In this document: one piece after another, positions 34,388 through 46,126 of the stretch
Layout of the letters: each line of letters begins with the position of its first letter
Numbering within the stretch: position 1 is the stretch's first letter
NCBI GenBank assembly: GCA_030762175.1
Contig: CM060846.1
Coordinates: 241,585,512 to 241,649,511, forward strand
Direction of reading: 5' to 3'
Length of the DNA: 64,000 nt
Source of the DNA: Metallyticus violacea
Lineage: Eukaryota > Arthropoda > Insecta > Mantodea > Metallyticidae
Translations under genes and position numbers: made by a program
The notes under the pieces: generated by a model
The model's input: only the letters and a program-made list of their open reading frames with translations
The model's database searches: none
What the model was told of the DNA's origin: nothing

Positions 34388-36789
34388 CCCATACAATATG
34401 GTTGGTTCCCTTATAGAAGTAAAGGCTCTTGACCTCATCAAGGATACGGAGTTCAAACTGCTAAAAGTGTTGAACCCCTTTATCATCAACCACTGTGCCA
34501 CCACCATCACCACCATTCTTGGGCTTCTTCATCCACTCTGTAAGGTTTCAATTAGAGGAATTTAGTAGCTATTTGGACATTTATTTCCATTGGTACAGTA
34601 GAAATAAGATCTTTTTGGAAAATGCTCTAGTGTTTCTCCAATGTTAAGAAATTTTCTTTCATTAGAACTAATTTTTGGTACAATTTCTATAGATCATCAA
34701 TCCATTTTTTTTAAATCTAGAATAAGTTTGCTTATAGCATATATGAAGCCAAAATGGTGCTAAAGTATATATGAAGCCTGAATATTATGAACTTCCTCTA
34801 CAAGTTAGCTATGCATTGCATTATAAAATTCAGTTTTCATTTAAGTGTAATATACAAATATTATCTGTACTATTGCTAGGTTGTGGGCTGGCATTTTAGT
34901 ACACAGAAATAACTGAATTAACTTGTTCAATGAGAGCAATTATGCAATACAAGCAAAACAACTGTCATTATGACATCTGACTCTGGGACTGAAATATAGC
35001 CATGATCATATAGATTACAGATTGAGAATGCCAAGGATTTGGTTGACTGGCAGTTCCAGCCCACTGCCTACTGGAATGCATAATATATGTTTCTCCTGTT
35101 AAATATTCTGCGAAGCCAGATATGTTCCTAATAGAAATTAAATACAAGTGTATATGTTATTAAATAGTTTATCAATCTAAATTAATAACATTGCAATTTA
35201 AAAAGCCATTAAAGAACATTGTCAATAATTAATGAGCATGTATGATTTTAGCATTAATTTGCTAGCCTGAAACTTAAAACATACTGGTTACCCAATGACA
35301 ATTTTCCAGGCTCTTGACTTGGCAGTTCTTCCTCTCAAATGCATCTACCATACCAGTTTCTCAGGATCACTATTGGACTAAGTTATTACAAGCAATGCAA
35401 ACCAGTACAGACAGCTGGACCATGTGACTTGGGGAATATCTTCTCATGATATAATTTTTTTAGTGCATTGCAAACTTAAACCTAAAATCATAACTTATTG
35501 GATTTACTACCTCAATCAGATGCTGATGCAGTGAATTTTGGCACATATTATGAACTTTGTACTGTGGATTAAAATATTGACAGGCCAAATGAATATATTA
35601 CTGAATTATATCACAATCACACCCCTTTAACACTCAAAATGTGTTAAAAGTGTCTTGGTTTAGAATGACTATTGAAGTAGATATGTGACATGACGAAATG
35701 TTACTTGAAGAAAATAGCAATATGCTTAGGTTTCCTTTCTTTAAAAAAAAAAGTACATAAATAGGCAATTTGAAGCTTTTAGAAGTGGAAAACTGGGGGG
35801 GAAAAATGCACATAAATATGCAGAGAGCTATATAGATTAGGATAAGAAAATACAGGAACTCTTAAGACAGCATTCCAGCCCCTCTTAGTCTTGTTTACAA
35901 TATGATCAGGTGACTCATGTGGCAGCATTTGAGTGCTGAATAATCTCCAGGGTTAAACTAATAAATGTTTTGTGTCATGATTGTATTCACTGCATTTTAT
36001 TGTGTGTAGTGTTCCTCAAAGAGATTCATTTTGGGGAGCAGTTCACAAACTTGTGAAACTATCAATATGGAAAGCTGTGTTCAGCACATCCTACTCATTG
36101 CCCAAAGATGTTTTCTAGTGACAGATGTATAATCAGGAACACAGGCTATGGCTACAATAACTTCATGATTAAAGACTAATGATAATTTACTTTTCTTTTA
36201 TTGGTGGCATTTAATTCAGACATAGTGATATGGAAGTTTCTAATAAGCTGTGAAAACATCTAATTTTTAGACATTAAACTTTGTAGAAATTTATCAAGCT
36301 CAAGTCTTTCTTTCTTCATTAATGCCCCTTATTTGAGTTTATTTACTTATATGTTTGATTCCTAAGTTGCACTAGTGCTCATTAGTATAATATAATTTGT
36401 ATCTAGAAAATTGTGATTTCCATCGTAAAAGTATTTCCTTGGTGGAAACATTAAATCCCCAAGGACTTTCTGGTACAAGCTCCTGTAAAGGTACCACACA
36501 TCTTTCAATTAATGTATTTTTGTGATTTTTAAAATTTTTTAAATGTTAAGTTATTTTATCCTCTACTGCAACCTTATCTGATGTTATTTCACTATTAGTT
36601 GTACACCCTTTGACAAAATATATGAAGTCATCACCAGGTTCTACATATTGATTAGAGAACTTTGGGGATGCTAGTAAATGCTGTATTCACAAGCACATTC
36701 AGTAAGTGCATGCTGCAGTGGTGGCTATGCCTGTAAACATCATGATCACAATCATAATCATCTGGAAAGAGAATGTTAGTTTAGTTCTC
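34388..36789. other. unannotated AT-rich intron sequence
   Basis: No gene or recognisable repeat. CpG is almost absent; for example, one CpG in 34921-35280. Confidence 0.4.
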
Positions 36790-37928
36790 GGAGCATTCAG
36801 TGAATTCGTGAAGCAGCCACAGAGACCTACGAACATTGAACTTGTCATATACAAATACCACGGTAGTTTTCAATCTGTATTTACAAAAATTTGTTTACAT
36901 CTACATAAATAATTACAATAAAAATAAAAAGAACACTTAGAACAACTCAACCAACACCAAAAACAGATAAATCAATCATACAACTTTTATTAATACATAA
37001 TTACATATACGTTGATATGTTGTGCAGTATACTATTGTAACTCATATATTCCTTTACAGAATAATAGGCCTTTTTACATAGGTAATTTCTAAGAGCAGAT
37101 TTAAAGGAATTGTCATTGTTTATTAAGGCTTTTAGGCTAGAGGGAAGAACATTGTATACTAAAATGCACTCATAATAAATGCCTTTTTGATGGCATGAAA
37201 GTGCTGAAATTGGGCGATGTAGATTTGCTTTTTGTCTAGTATTCTTGTCATGTATATTTTGATTTTGAACAAATTTTTGTGTATTTCTTATATAAAAGTT
37301 CATGAGGGATAAAATATATTCGCAAGGAAGAGTTAAAATTTCAAATTTCCTAAAGAGGTTTCTGCATGAATGTCTACTGTGTGTACCAGCAATTATTTCT
37401 TTGACATTTTTCTGTAACAGGAGGACACGTTCACTTTTAACTGAATTTCCCCAAAATATTAGACCATACTTCATTATTGAGTTGAAATAAGCATAATAAA
37501 CTAGTTTTAAAGTCTTAATTGACTCCAACATTACTAATGCACGTATTGCATAGCATGCACTGCTTAGTTTAGGTGTAATAAGATCAATGTCATCTTTCCA
37601 ATTCAGATGGTTATCAATTATTAAACCAAGGAATTTAATATATTTGGTTTGTGAAAGTACACTGTTATAATATCCTATCTGTAATTGTGGATCTGGAGAT
37701 CTGTGAGTAATGAATTTCATAACATTTGTTTTATCTAGATTTAGAGACAATTTGTTTGCTTTGAACCATACACACAATAAACTGAGAACCAGATTTAGTT
37801 TAATGGCACAATCATTAAGGCTCTTTCCATTTATCAATATGCTTGTGTCATCTGCAAATAGAACAGCATTTCCTACATCTTGGATAGATAAGGAGAGATC
37901 ATTTATATATATTAGAAAAAGAAGAGGA
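36790..37928 (-). mobile_element. Jockey/CR1-like LINE, copy B, 5'-truncated
   Basis: Minus-strand copy with 3' UTR at 36790-37000 and the C-terminal half of the ORF upstream of it. Closely similar to copy C (61722-64000), including the 3' UTR (shared CATTGAACTTGTCATATACA). It is cut at about 37928, inside the RT domain, and abuts a tRNA-like sequence. Abrupt 5' truncation is the normal result of incomplete reverse transcription. Confidence 0.93.
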
Positions 37929-37954
37929 TTAGACATGTTAGGGTAGACAGGCAT
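37001..37954 (-). pseudogene. RT C-terminal half of LINE copy B (open frame)
   Basis: 317 codons, the longest open frame in the window. It begins at a fortuitous ATG just outside the element. LLFLIYINDLSLSI (RT motif B/C spacer) and LFADDTSILI (motif C, both Asp intact) are followed by the thumb (NKLSLNLDKTNVMKF), the YGLIFWGN segment, RHSCRNLFRKFEILTLPCEY, and the CR1/Jockey-group tail KNTR…YYECILVYNVLPSSLKAL. There is no RNase H domain. No stop interrupts about 940 bp, so this is a recent insertion, but the endonuclease and RT fingers are missing. Confidence 0.93.
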
Positions 37955-38022
37955 TGGCTGAATGGTTTAGAAGGCATTGTTCTTCTGCATAAGCTCCTGG
38001 GTTCAAACCCCCTCACAAATAA
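37950..38022 (+). other. tRNA-like sequence or SINE head
   Basis: TTGGCTGAATGGTTTAGAAG resembles a box A region and GGGTTCAAACCCCC a box B, spaced as in a Ser/Leu-type tRNA. The acceptor arms do not pair well and no terminal CCA or SINE body is recognised. It adjoins the truncated end of LINE copy B. Confidence 0.45.
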
Positions 38023-39371
38023 TTATTATTGGTTTTATAAATGTATATGTAGAACATTATGTTCCCTTTGTATCATATCATATTTTAATGTAACATTTAA
38101 GTTTTATGACATTACCTATGCATACATAAAAGTGTAATCATAAACCAACATGTTCTTTACAAATAACTAAATAAAAACATCAATAGAAAAACTTATCTTC
38201 TAAAGTGAAAACATACAGAAATAAACTAAACCTCAGCATATATAACTTCCCTCAGTCTTCAGGGCATAGATGTCAGATTTCTACAATAGTGTGGACAGGA
38301 GGCTACAAAGGCTTCTTGAATTTGTGCCCATAAACCATCTTTTGGTCTCCTTGCATGTGCAGCGAAAGTATGTGCAACATATTGCATTTACATAGAACTA
38401 ATACTGAAAGAAATATTATAATTTTATTTATGTGTGTGTGTGTGTGTATTATGTTGACTTGAAAGTTGCTGTGTATTGCAAACAATATTATGAAACTAAT
38501 TTGTCATAATATGTTGCAATGGTTTGTGATACTGTCTGCCAAGTTGCCACCAGGATGTTATTAAATGAGGTCCAAGCTGTGATGTCCGTTGACTGACTTA
38601 CAACTCAGTGATGTTCTTCTGTTTAATGTGGTGCTCAATTTCCCTATTCAATCTCAATGGCTAAGGTGAGAAGGGATGTTATATTGGGATAATAGGTGTC
38701 ACTTCAGGGAATCAAGCTAGGTTGACTCCTTTAGTAAAGACGAGGTGTTTACACATGAATGCTGAATGACTCAACCAACTCTGTAAAAAGTATAAGTGTT
38801 TATTAAAGGGTTTTCTTATACAGTGGAACATGGATCCTGCAAGCGCTAAGGCTTCTCTCCTGTCTCTGAATAAATTCAAGGACCTTTTATACAATTGTAA
38901 TGCTCAGGGAGGAGGTAATAATTACCTAGTCTAGACATGAGAGTTATTGTTAAACACTTCCCACCTGAGGTCAACAGTCACCAGATCCTGACATGAATTC
39001 TAAGAAGTTCATGGTTTGAGTTTGTTAAGCTTAAAACTGAACAATACTTCATCAGCACAATAATTCTCTTTATCTATAACATGCACAAGTAGACATAATT
39101 TTTTAAGTGAATGGAAAAGAAGGGTTTTTTTAATGCATTTCTCTGAGGCCCTTTCAGGTCACGCCACCTCTGGGATGCACAGTGTGGCAAGGCAAGTCAC
39201 CCTGAATATTTATTACGGCTTCACCTTACTATGTTTGGGTTTATACAGTATGTTTCACTAACTAGAATATGCAGTGTGCTCTTACAAAATATGTTCTTAT
39301 TATATCTTGTCAATGTTACTATTCCTTATAATATGATGCTTTCGTTACAAAGCCAACTCTTCATGACAGGT

Positions 39372-39402
<31 letters not shown>

Positions 39403-40329
39403 TGCTTCATGCAGGAGACGATCCTGCACTCATAACCATGACATCACTGCACACTCTCCCACAGACTTAACATACCACACATACTAAACTGCATCTTTGG
39501 TGCATGCCATATAACACAACTGCTGCAGTTGTTATGCAGCCTTGGTGATTACTTTATGGACCAGACGCTTTAACAAGTATGACTTGAATTTTGCATTCAA
39601 GATATGAATCATTTTTATTTTATGTAAAAGGGTGTGCATGCTGTGGTTTCAGCAAGAAACTCACAACATTACTACATGTTGAAATTACTCCACTGACAAA
39701 TAATAATAATACAGATCTTAAGAGTTAGTTTCCACCACCTATGAAATTGTATCTAATTACTCAGCTAATTTAAGCATAGTACTAGTACCAGCCTATCCAT
39801 AAAAGGAACTTAGGACTGATTACCTGAATGCACCAGTGCATATATCCAAATTGTTTTAGCATTGGTCATGCAAGCCAGATGATAAAAGAGTAGTAATTTG
39901 AAAGTGATATAATGACCAACATTATTTTGAGTTGATGTTTCTACATAATTTCATTAGTCAGTGTTGCTAATTTCATATGCCATTATTCTGCAAATGTTAT
40001 TGTAATTTCTTATTAATTATCACACTTCACAGAGGAGTAACACATGAAACATGGACTGCATCTGAACTCCTGAGGTAACAGTTATTTAGCATCAGTGTTA
40101 GTTAAAAAAATACAAAGTAACTTACATAAACTGCTCATTAGCATAATAGTAAATATGTTAAGTGAAAATTCAGACTGGGAATCTGATTGACTTACATGAT
40201 CAAAGCATGAAATCAGATGCAGACCAAACTGTTAAACAGAGCATTTCACTTAAGAGTGTTGCATAAAAATTTGCAGTACATATCTAATGATATTGACATG
40301 ACTTATTAGAAACAGGTTTATCAGATGTA
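38023..40329. other. unannotated intron sequence with short simple repeats
   Basis: Contains (TG)n at about 38432-38448 and a 23-nt A run near 39379-39401 followed by a weakly tRNA-like stretch. No gene recognised. Confidence 0.4.
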
Positions 40330-42090
40330 AATCCTCATATAGCGGTATTTGCGCAACATGGACTAATTGAGGAACAGTCGAAAATTGTCCAGTTTTTAAA
40401 TTATAAACAGATAGATTTGTTTTGCCGGAAAGACCAGAGAAGTGGTGGAGTAGTCATGTACACCAAAAAAGAGACAAAATGCAGTCAAATAAAAATGTTT
40501 GAGAAATACTATAAAGAAATCACATTTGAAATAATAGGTTCACATCTTTACATTGATGGTAGTAAAATGATGGTGTTTGGAATTACAGATCACCAAATTC
40601 AAAATTTTAGAATTTTTATCCATATAGAGGAGTTCTCAAAAGGCTGCTCTTTAAAGATAATTGTAAATTTTAATTATGGGTGATCTTAATATAGGAAACG
40701 CTAACAAAGAATTTCCATATGTCATAATATAATTTTAAAGACGTAGTATTAGGACCAACTCGAATTACTGAACAGTTAGGCAGAGCAATAGATCACATGA
40801 TAACAAAACAAATCTAAATTTACTAATATAAATAACTGTTTTCATATTTCAAATCACATGGCACAAATTATTGATATTCATTATTATGTTGCATGTTTGG
40901 AATAAAAGTATATGTACATTAGAAATACCAGAGCCTCATATTTATGTAAGTTAAGGGAAAGATTAGCACAGGAAAAGTGGACAGAAATGTACGTGACAAC
41001 ATCCACAGGAAAAGTGGACAGAAGCGTACTTGACAACACTAATGAAAAATTGAAATTGTTCTTTAATATAATTAAATCATTTTCATGTAGCTAGTCCTAT
41101 GAATAAAAAGTGTAAAACGAACACAATACCACCGAACTGTAACTTGTTTAATAAGTATTTCATAAGCATAGGAGAAAATGGTAATTTCAAGAAAAACAAA
41201 ATAGCATCACTGTGGCAGAAATGATTTGACTCTCTGAAACGAATGAATCTGAAATGTATATAACATAATTAGTAAATTAAAAAATAATGTTGCACCTGGT
41301 GGAGATATAAATCTGAAAATTCTGAAATCCTACAAAAATGTGTTCCTAAAATACTAGTATACGAGTACATTATCAAGTTATCTAGAAAAGGATATTTTAA
41401 AATCAGTATATTATGGAATAATCCACTCGCTTATTGAGTACGGAATTGAAATCTGGGGGGAGAACAACTATTACAATATTAAATAGGATACTGATAAAAC
41501 AGAAAATAAAGCTTACATAGTATATATAATCTAAAAAGTTGCCAGTCTGTGAAAGAAGTGTTTAAAAATCAACATATTTTAACAGTAGTTAAGCTTTGTG
41601 TACATAAAGTCATATTGTCAATTAAAAAGAATGAAAGGAACTGCATTAAACAAAGGACATTCATATAACACTAGGGGTATTAATAATTAATCCTAGAATA
41701 ACCACGACAAAAGCTGCAACAGAAAAAGATCTGTATATCAGAGAAAATATATTATTCAATAAATAATCAGAATCTATAAAATCGGTCAAGTAAACTCTTT
41801 TAAAATTATGTTGAACTATCTGTTAAGAAAATTCTTATACAGGATTGATGAATTATGCATTTTGTAATTTAGTATGTATGTAAATATATACATCTATATT
41901 GTAAATATGTCAGCAATGTACTGTAGGAGCTGTAACATGTTAAGCAGTAGCTGTATATTATGTAGGATACATTGTGGAAAAAAATTAAATTAAATTACTT
42001 TAATATTAGGAATACATGCATAACAAAACCCAAAATATGTATAGCATGCCTATGGGTGAATAAATTATTGTTGTTGTTATATGTGTATGT
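40330..42090 (+). mobile_element. LINE remnant with the RT core deleted
   Basis: Plus strand. An endonuclease piece (40417-40683) has FCRKDQRSGGVVMYTKKETK. Weak pre-RT similarity (NNVAPGGDINLKILKSYKN) follows at 41285-41340. Within about 60 bp the sequence jumps to the post-RT segment YYGIIHSLIEYGIEIWG (41407-41460), and later LTVVKLCVHKVILSIKKN (41580-41635). The expected ~600 bp RT palm with FADD is missing. The 3' end near 42060-42090 is GAATAAATTATTGTTGTTGT. Clade probably CR1/Jockey-like. Confidence 0.75.
40417..40683 (+). pseudogene. LINE endonuclease (APE) fragment
   Basis: 88 codons. The GGGVxIYVK-like segment (SGGVVMYTKK) is typical of the APE endonuclease of CR1/Jockey-type LINEs. 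The end, SLKIIVNFNYG, lies where LINEs have (I)GDFN. The frame then breaks. Confidence 0.65.
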
Positions 42091-42480
42091 ATATATTAGT
42101 ATAGGAAAAAGTAATTGATTTCTATAAACTTTAGCCTTAATTAAAATATGGCATGTATTGTGTATATGAGTATGTAATAAATCATATTAGGAACTACATT
42201 TTAATTAGCTGTTAACAATGTCAGGAACTTGTATGGCCAAGTCTATTGATAGCGAATAAACACTATTTATTTGTTTAAATGCTATGTCTGTTATATGCTG
42301 CAACTTTAAATAATTTACATTGTATAAGTTGGCTACAGATTCACCATTTCTGTTATCCTAAATTATATTTCAATAAATCCAAAGTGAAACCAGAACTAAC
42401 TGAATCTTAGTATGGTAATAACAATTTCACTCTAGAACTGATTTCAGCTTTTAGTAACAGAAACTGTTCTTTCTTTTCAG

Positions 42481-42519
42481 GATATGATGAGACAAGGTGG
42501 GCAGCCAGTAAGAAAATAA
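42481..42519 (+). CDS. RpS26: ribosomal protein S26 (eS26), terminal exon
   Basis: Thirteen codons including the stop: DMMRQGGQPVRK then TAA. It joins in phase 0 to the exon ending …NFPR at 15110. That matches the eS26 tail of insects, where FPK/FPR is followed by DM and a short basic, polar end in RK. The acceptor is TTCTTTCTTTTCAG. Because the exon is only 39 bp and low in information, the call rests on the frame, the splice site and the DM…RK ending. Similar 5-residue matches by chance are possible but unlikely together with the poly(A) signal just downstream. Confidence 0.9.
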   Translation, partial: DMMRQGGQPVRK

Positions 42520-42603
42520 TACATTCCAAATGAAAATTTGATAATGTTTAATGCATTTTATCTAAAGGAATGTAATTTTAATAAAACATTTAACAAGGCA
42601 TTT
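42520..42603 (+). other. RpS26: RpS26 3' UTR with poly(A) signal
   Basis: AATAAA lies at 42580-42585, 61 bp after the stop codon. A short 3' UTR like this is usual for ribosomal protein mRNAs. Cleavage is expected about 15-20 nt further on. Confidence 0.75.
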
Positions 42604-43544
42604 TTAATGATTCAATGCAATTATGGCATCATGTACCCATACCCTCCATGCTTATGCATGTAAATCTTCTCCATTGCTTTGCACAAATTTCAACAGGAAC
42701 ATTATTCTCAAGCACTTACCCCAAGATCTTCGTTACATTTTGTTTCCAAGTACTGAATAGGGAATACCGAAAGATGTGGATCATACTAAAAATGTTGAGC
42801 TGTTGTTTTAGGCATCATGAGTGGAAATTATGGTTAAGGGTAATAGCTAGTTCAAAGTTTGTATGACTGAAAGGAAGTATGTATCATTGTTGAGCCTGCA
42901 GGAATAGTACTGTTTCAACCTGTGTTCAGTACACTGTTTAAATGAAATTCTCTAAAACAGTTATTGAGCAATAATTTTCTGTTATATTGAAAGGCACTTA
43001 ACCCAAAATCAATGTCCTAAAACTTTGTCAAACACTTTTGGAAAATGTGCCACATCATTTGCCAAAGTATGGAATTGGTATTGTGAATTTAAAATGGATG
43101 AAAATCACGAGAATATTAACTTTGGCTTGATCAGCCACACACAGCAAGTGCAGCTGAAAACATTAATACCATAGGGAGAATAATGAAAGAAACTTCCCAT
43201 ATCTGCTTTCTTCAAATGGTACTCTAAATGTGAAATTGACATATTAAACAATTGTGCATTAACTTGTATGGTCTCTCTGAGTAATTGATGGTATAAAAAA
43301 AAAAAGTGAGTGAACTTCTGAGCCAAGGTATACAAGTGCATGGAGTGGAGTTTTGTAGTAATAAATATCTTTCCGAGTGGAATGTCATGAGTCAGTCAAC
43401 TCAAGTACATCCAGTGTCTAGTAATCACAACCATCTAGCTTAATTAGCAGTTTGACTTTCTAGGGTATTTAAAATAGTAGGTCATGCAAGGCTTAGTTAA
43501 CTTACTGGAACTGTATACAGAATTTGCTCAGTCCCACACACTAG
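42604..43544. other. unannotated downstream flank of RpS26
   Basis: Nothing recognised. Confidence 0.4.
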
Positions 43545-43758
43545 ATTAGATTAGATATTAGAGGAATTAGATGCAGTTTTAAAAATCCTCCAGTATGCCA
43601 GCGATAGGGCTTATTGTGCTACCCCAATGGAAGGGGTTCCTTCATTGTTTACTAAAATCCATTCCTGGTACAGGTTGTATTTTCGTTCCGATGTTGGCAT
43701 CTTTTCCCAATCTTCCCTGGTTATAGAGAGAATGAGTCTCTTTCCAGGATTGGACTCC
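43545..43758 (-). mobile_element. RNase H LINE, copy L3, 3' fragment
   Basis: Matches the 3' ends of L1 and L2: tail AGATTAGATTAGATATTAGA, then GGGCTTATTGTGCTACC and CTTCCCTGGTTATAGAGAGA. Only the last ~210 bp is present, a strongly 5'-truncated insertion. Confidence 0.88.
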
Positions 43759-43783
43759 CACACACTACCATGATGCACAGCTT

Positions 43784-43832
43784 TTTTTAATAGTGTTTAA
43801 TGCTCCATTTTACTGCTGATGCACCACAGGCC
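43784..43832 (-). mobile_element. SINE family 2 tail fragment
   Basis: AATAGTGTTTAATGCTCCAT and CTGCTGATGCACCACAGGC are the decayed complement of the family 2 SINE 3' end. A T run follows at about 43852-43880. Confidence 0.7.
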
Positions 43833-43848
43833 ACATACGTTATGCATT

Positions 43849-43880
<32 letters not shown>

Positions 43881-43881
<1 letters not shown>

Positions 43882-44851
43882 CCCTCATTTTGTTGAATAT
43901 TATTCATTTTAATATGCATAACCTTACATTATATGTAATGATTCCAAATTAACTGTTAAACATGCATTTGTTTTTCCCATTTCTCTATACCATGACAATG
44001 ATGACTGCTAATACTAGATGTTCCAAAGCTGACCAAGTTGATGATGAAACTCTTGACAATTGCTGCCACATCTGATCTGTCCCGTCCCTAATTCATCAAG
44101 GGGTCTTTTTCAAAGAAATGTAAATACGTGAAGCCAGAATAATTCAGAAATTGACAACTAGTTAACTGCAAATATGTGCTCTAATTAGATTACAGTTTTA
44201 GACCTGCATCATGATTTGCTACAACAACTAGAATGTAAACATTAAAAAAAGAATTGAAGTTTTGTAACAGAGAGAGAATAATGTGCAAGATGAAACTTCA
44301 AATATCAGGGAGGGAGAAGCTGGGGAAACTCGCCTTCAAATAATAGGAAGATCAGAGATGACCTTGGTATAGCAGTGCTTTTGCCTACACTGATAAGTAC
44401 AAAATGAGTAAATGTGGAGCATAAGAGTGCTGTCATACCTCCATTTTCTCCAAACTTTGCTAGCTGTAATACATTGTTAAAGAAAACGTATTGAAGATCT
44501 GATGGATTTTGTAGATGGTGGACAGTATTGAAAAAAAAAGAGATGTGACAGGAACTTTTTCCAGGAAATAAGGTTAGATGAAATAAATGTGTGTGGTTGT
44601 TGGGAGTACTTTGTAATAGTATGAAAGTGTGTGTTCGGTTATTTAGCAATCTAGCCTTATAGGACAAATTATTAACTTCTGAAAGAGAGGCAAGTGTTTC
44701 AAGCCAAGCATTATGTGACATATTCAAGCTATTTGTAGCGATTTTTCATTTGTGCAAAGATTGAAGTTATATCTGCATGCAAAATACATACTGTTATGGA
44801 ATACTTTCGTGAGAAGCAGGTGTAAGAAGGCATGGCTCTAGAATACCAAAT
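43881..44851. other. unannotated DNA
   Basis: A 140-codon minus-strand open frame (44305-44727) resembles no family I know and has no splice or start context. I leave it unannotated. Confidence 0.35.
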
Positions 44852-44862
44852 GTTCTTATTGT

Positions 44863-44928
44863 TTTTTTTTTTTTTTTTTTTTTTGAGTAGTGTTTAACGC
44901 CCGTTTTTACTACTGAGGCACCACGGCG
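44863..44928 (-). mobile_element. SINE family 2, 66-bp 5'-truncated insertion
   Basis: A T run (the SINE poly(A) tail reversed) is followed by AGTAGTGTTTAACGCCCGTT and ACTACTGAGGCACCACGGC, the complement of the family 2 3' end. Perfect 11-bp target-site duplications GTTCTTATTGT lie at 44852-44862 and 44929-44939, showing that such a short piece inserted as a unit. Confidence 0.93.
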
Positions 44929-45039
44929 GTTCTTATTGTGAAGGGGAAGTGTATATTCTGAAACATTCAATAATAGTTTTTCTACACAATCTCTTTGCAT
45001 CTGAATACATTTTTGGTACTGTGATTACAGTTCTCCCCC

Positions 45040-46126
45040 CCCCCCCCCCCATTGTCAAATTAAACTCCGGCCAAACTGGCAAGCCATCTTTTCACTTCTT
45101 GTTTAAAGTCATTCTCATTTACGAAGCGCCTTCCCCCGAAATGTTGCTTCAGCTGCGGAAAAAGGCGATAGTCGCTCGGTGCAACGTTAGGAGATTAAGG
45201 TGGATAACCGAAAATATCCCATCGAAACTTCTCAAACAGGGCTTGAGTTTCACGAGCAACATGTGTGCGAGCGTTATCGTGGAACAAATAAGTTTTGCTC
45301 AACTTTCCTCTCCTTTTGTTTTGAATCGCCCCTCTGAGATTTCTCAACGCTTCGCAACAGCGAGCAACTGTGATCGTGGTCCCATGGGATAGGTAATAGA
45401 TCAACAATACTCCCTTGCAATCCCAGAACGTTCCCATGACCTTGCCAACCTATTCCAAAACTCCCCCCCCCCCACTCGATTCGGGCGTTCAGTGATGAAT
45501 CCATGTCTCCACTATTCGGTCGAATAAACCGTCTCTTTCAACCTCAAAAACTACAAAAATTGCAATGCAGCGTCAACTCTCTGTTCCTTGTGTTTTAAAA
45601 GCACGCGAGGAACCCATCTTGCACACACTTTAGATAAACGCAGATCCTCAGAAATGATCCTGTGAAGTGTTTGTTTCACGGCTTATTTCAATAATTGGAG
45701 ACAGTTGAAACAATTTCATCAAGCGTAAGGCGTCGATCGGTGTCCATGACGCTTAGGACCTCATCGACAATATTTGGATCGCGGGAAGTGGAGGGTAGGC
45801 CTCTTCATTGAATGATTGACACCAACGAGAAAGCATTGGTCTTGACATAACGTCTTTATCGTACACATACAGAACTCGCGATGAATTTCAGTCGCACTTT
45901 TATTTTTTGCACTCAAAAACTGATAACAGCCCAAACTTCGCAATCGGCTGCAGGAACAAATGGAGTCTCTGTTGTTACTGGCGCCGAATGTTCATGCAGC
46001 AAAGGTAGGCGCGTAGAAATTTTACATTACACCCTGACAAAAGCTCCCTGTCACTCCCGTATTTTTCCCCGCCTACCGAGCGGTTTTAAAAAAATTAAGC
46101 ACCTTGGTTTTGAGACGTCCCTCGTA
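45040..46126 (-). mobile_element. mariner (D34D) remnant, one end lost
   Basis: Minus strand. The high end carries a terminal repeat, TACGAGGGACGTCTCAAAAC reading inward from 46126. The start of the gene lies near 45950 (AKNKSATEIHREFC). A middle part has RIISEDLRLSKVCARWVPRV (about 45660-45600). HDNARTHVAR (about 45290-45260) and PSDYRLFPQLKQHFGGRRF (about 45190-45130) follow, with 34 residues between the two Asp. Stops and shifts are frequent, including a TAA in the PP*SP segment. The low end is missing near a C16 run at about 45034-45049. Confidence 0.85.

Larger units (their letters stand above)
15111..42480 (+). other. RpS26: RpS26 last intron, 27,370 bp
   Basis: It begins GTAAGTAGAC and ends TTCTTTCTTTTCAG, both canonical, in phase 0. 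It is filled with nested transposons, mostly on the opposite strand. Ribosomal protein genes are usually short, so this length points to a very large, TE-expanded genome. No second gene is visible inside it. Confidence 0.9.

Noticed and set aside
39370..39460. A run followed by a weakly tRNA-like stretch, possible SINE
   Set aside because: Box A and box B could not both be placed and the body matches none of the three SINE families.
44305..44727. 140-codon minus-strand open frame
   Set aside because: No recognisable domain, no splice or promoter context, and surrounded by repeats; possibly part of an unknown element, but not supportable as a gene.
44949..45392. 147-codon plus-strand open frame
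   Set aside because: It is the complementary shadow of the mariner transposase remnant and includes a C homopolymer run.
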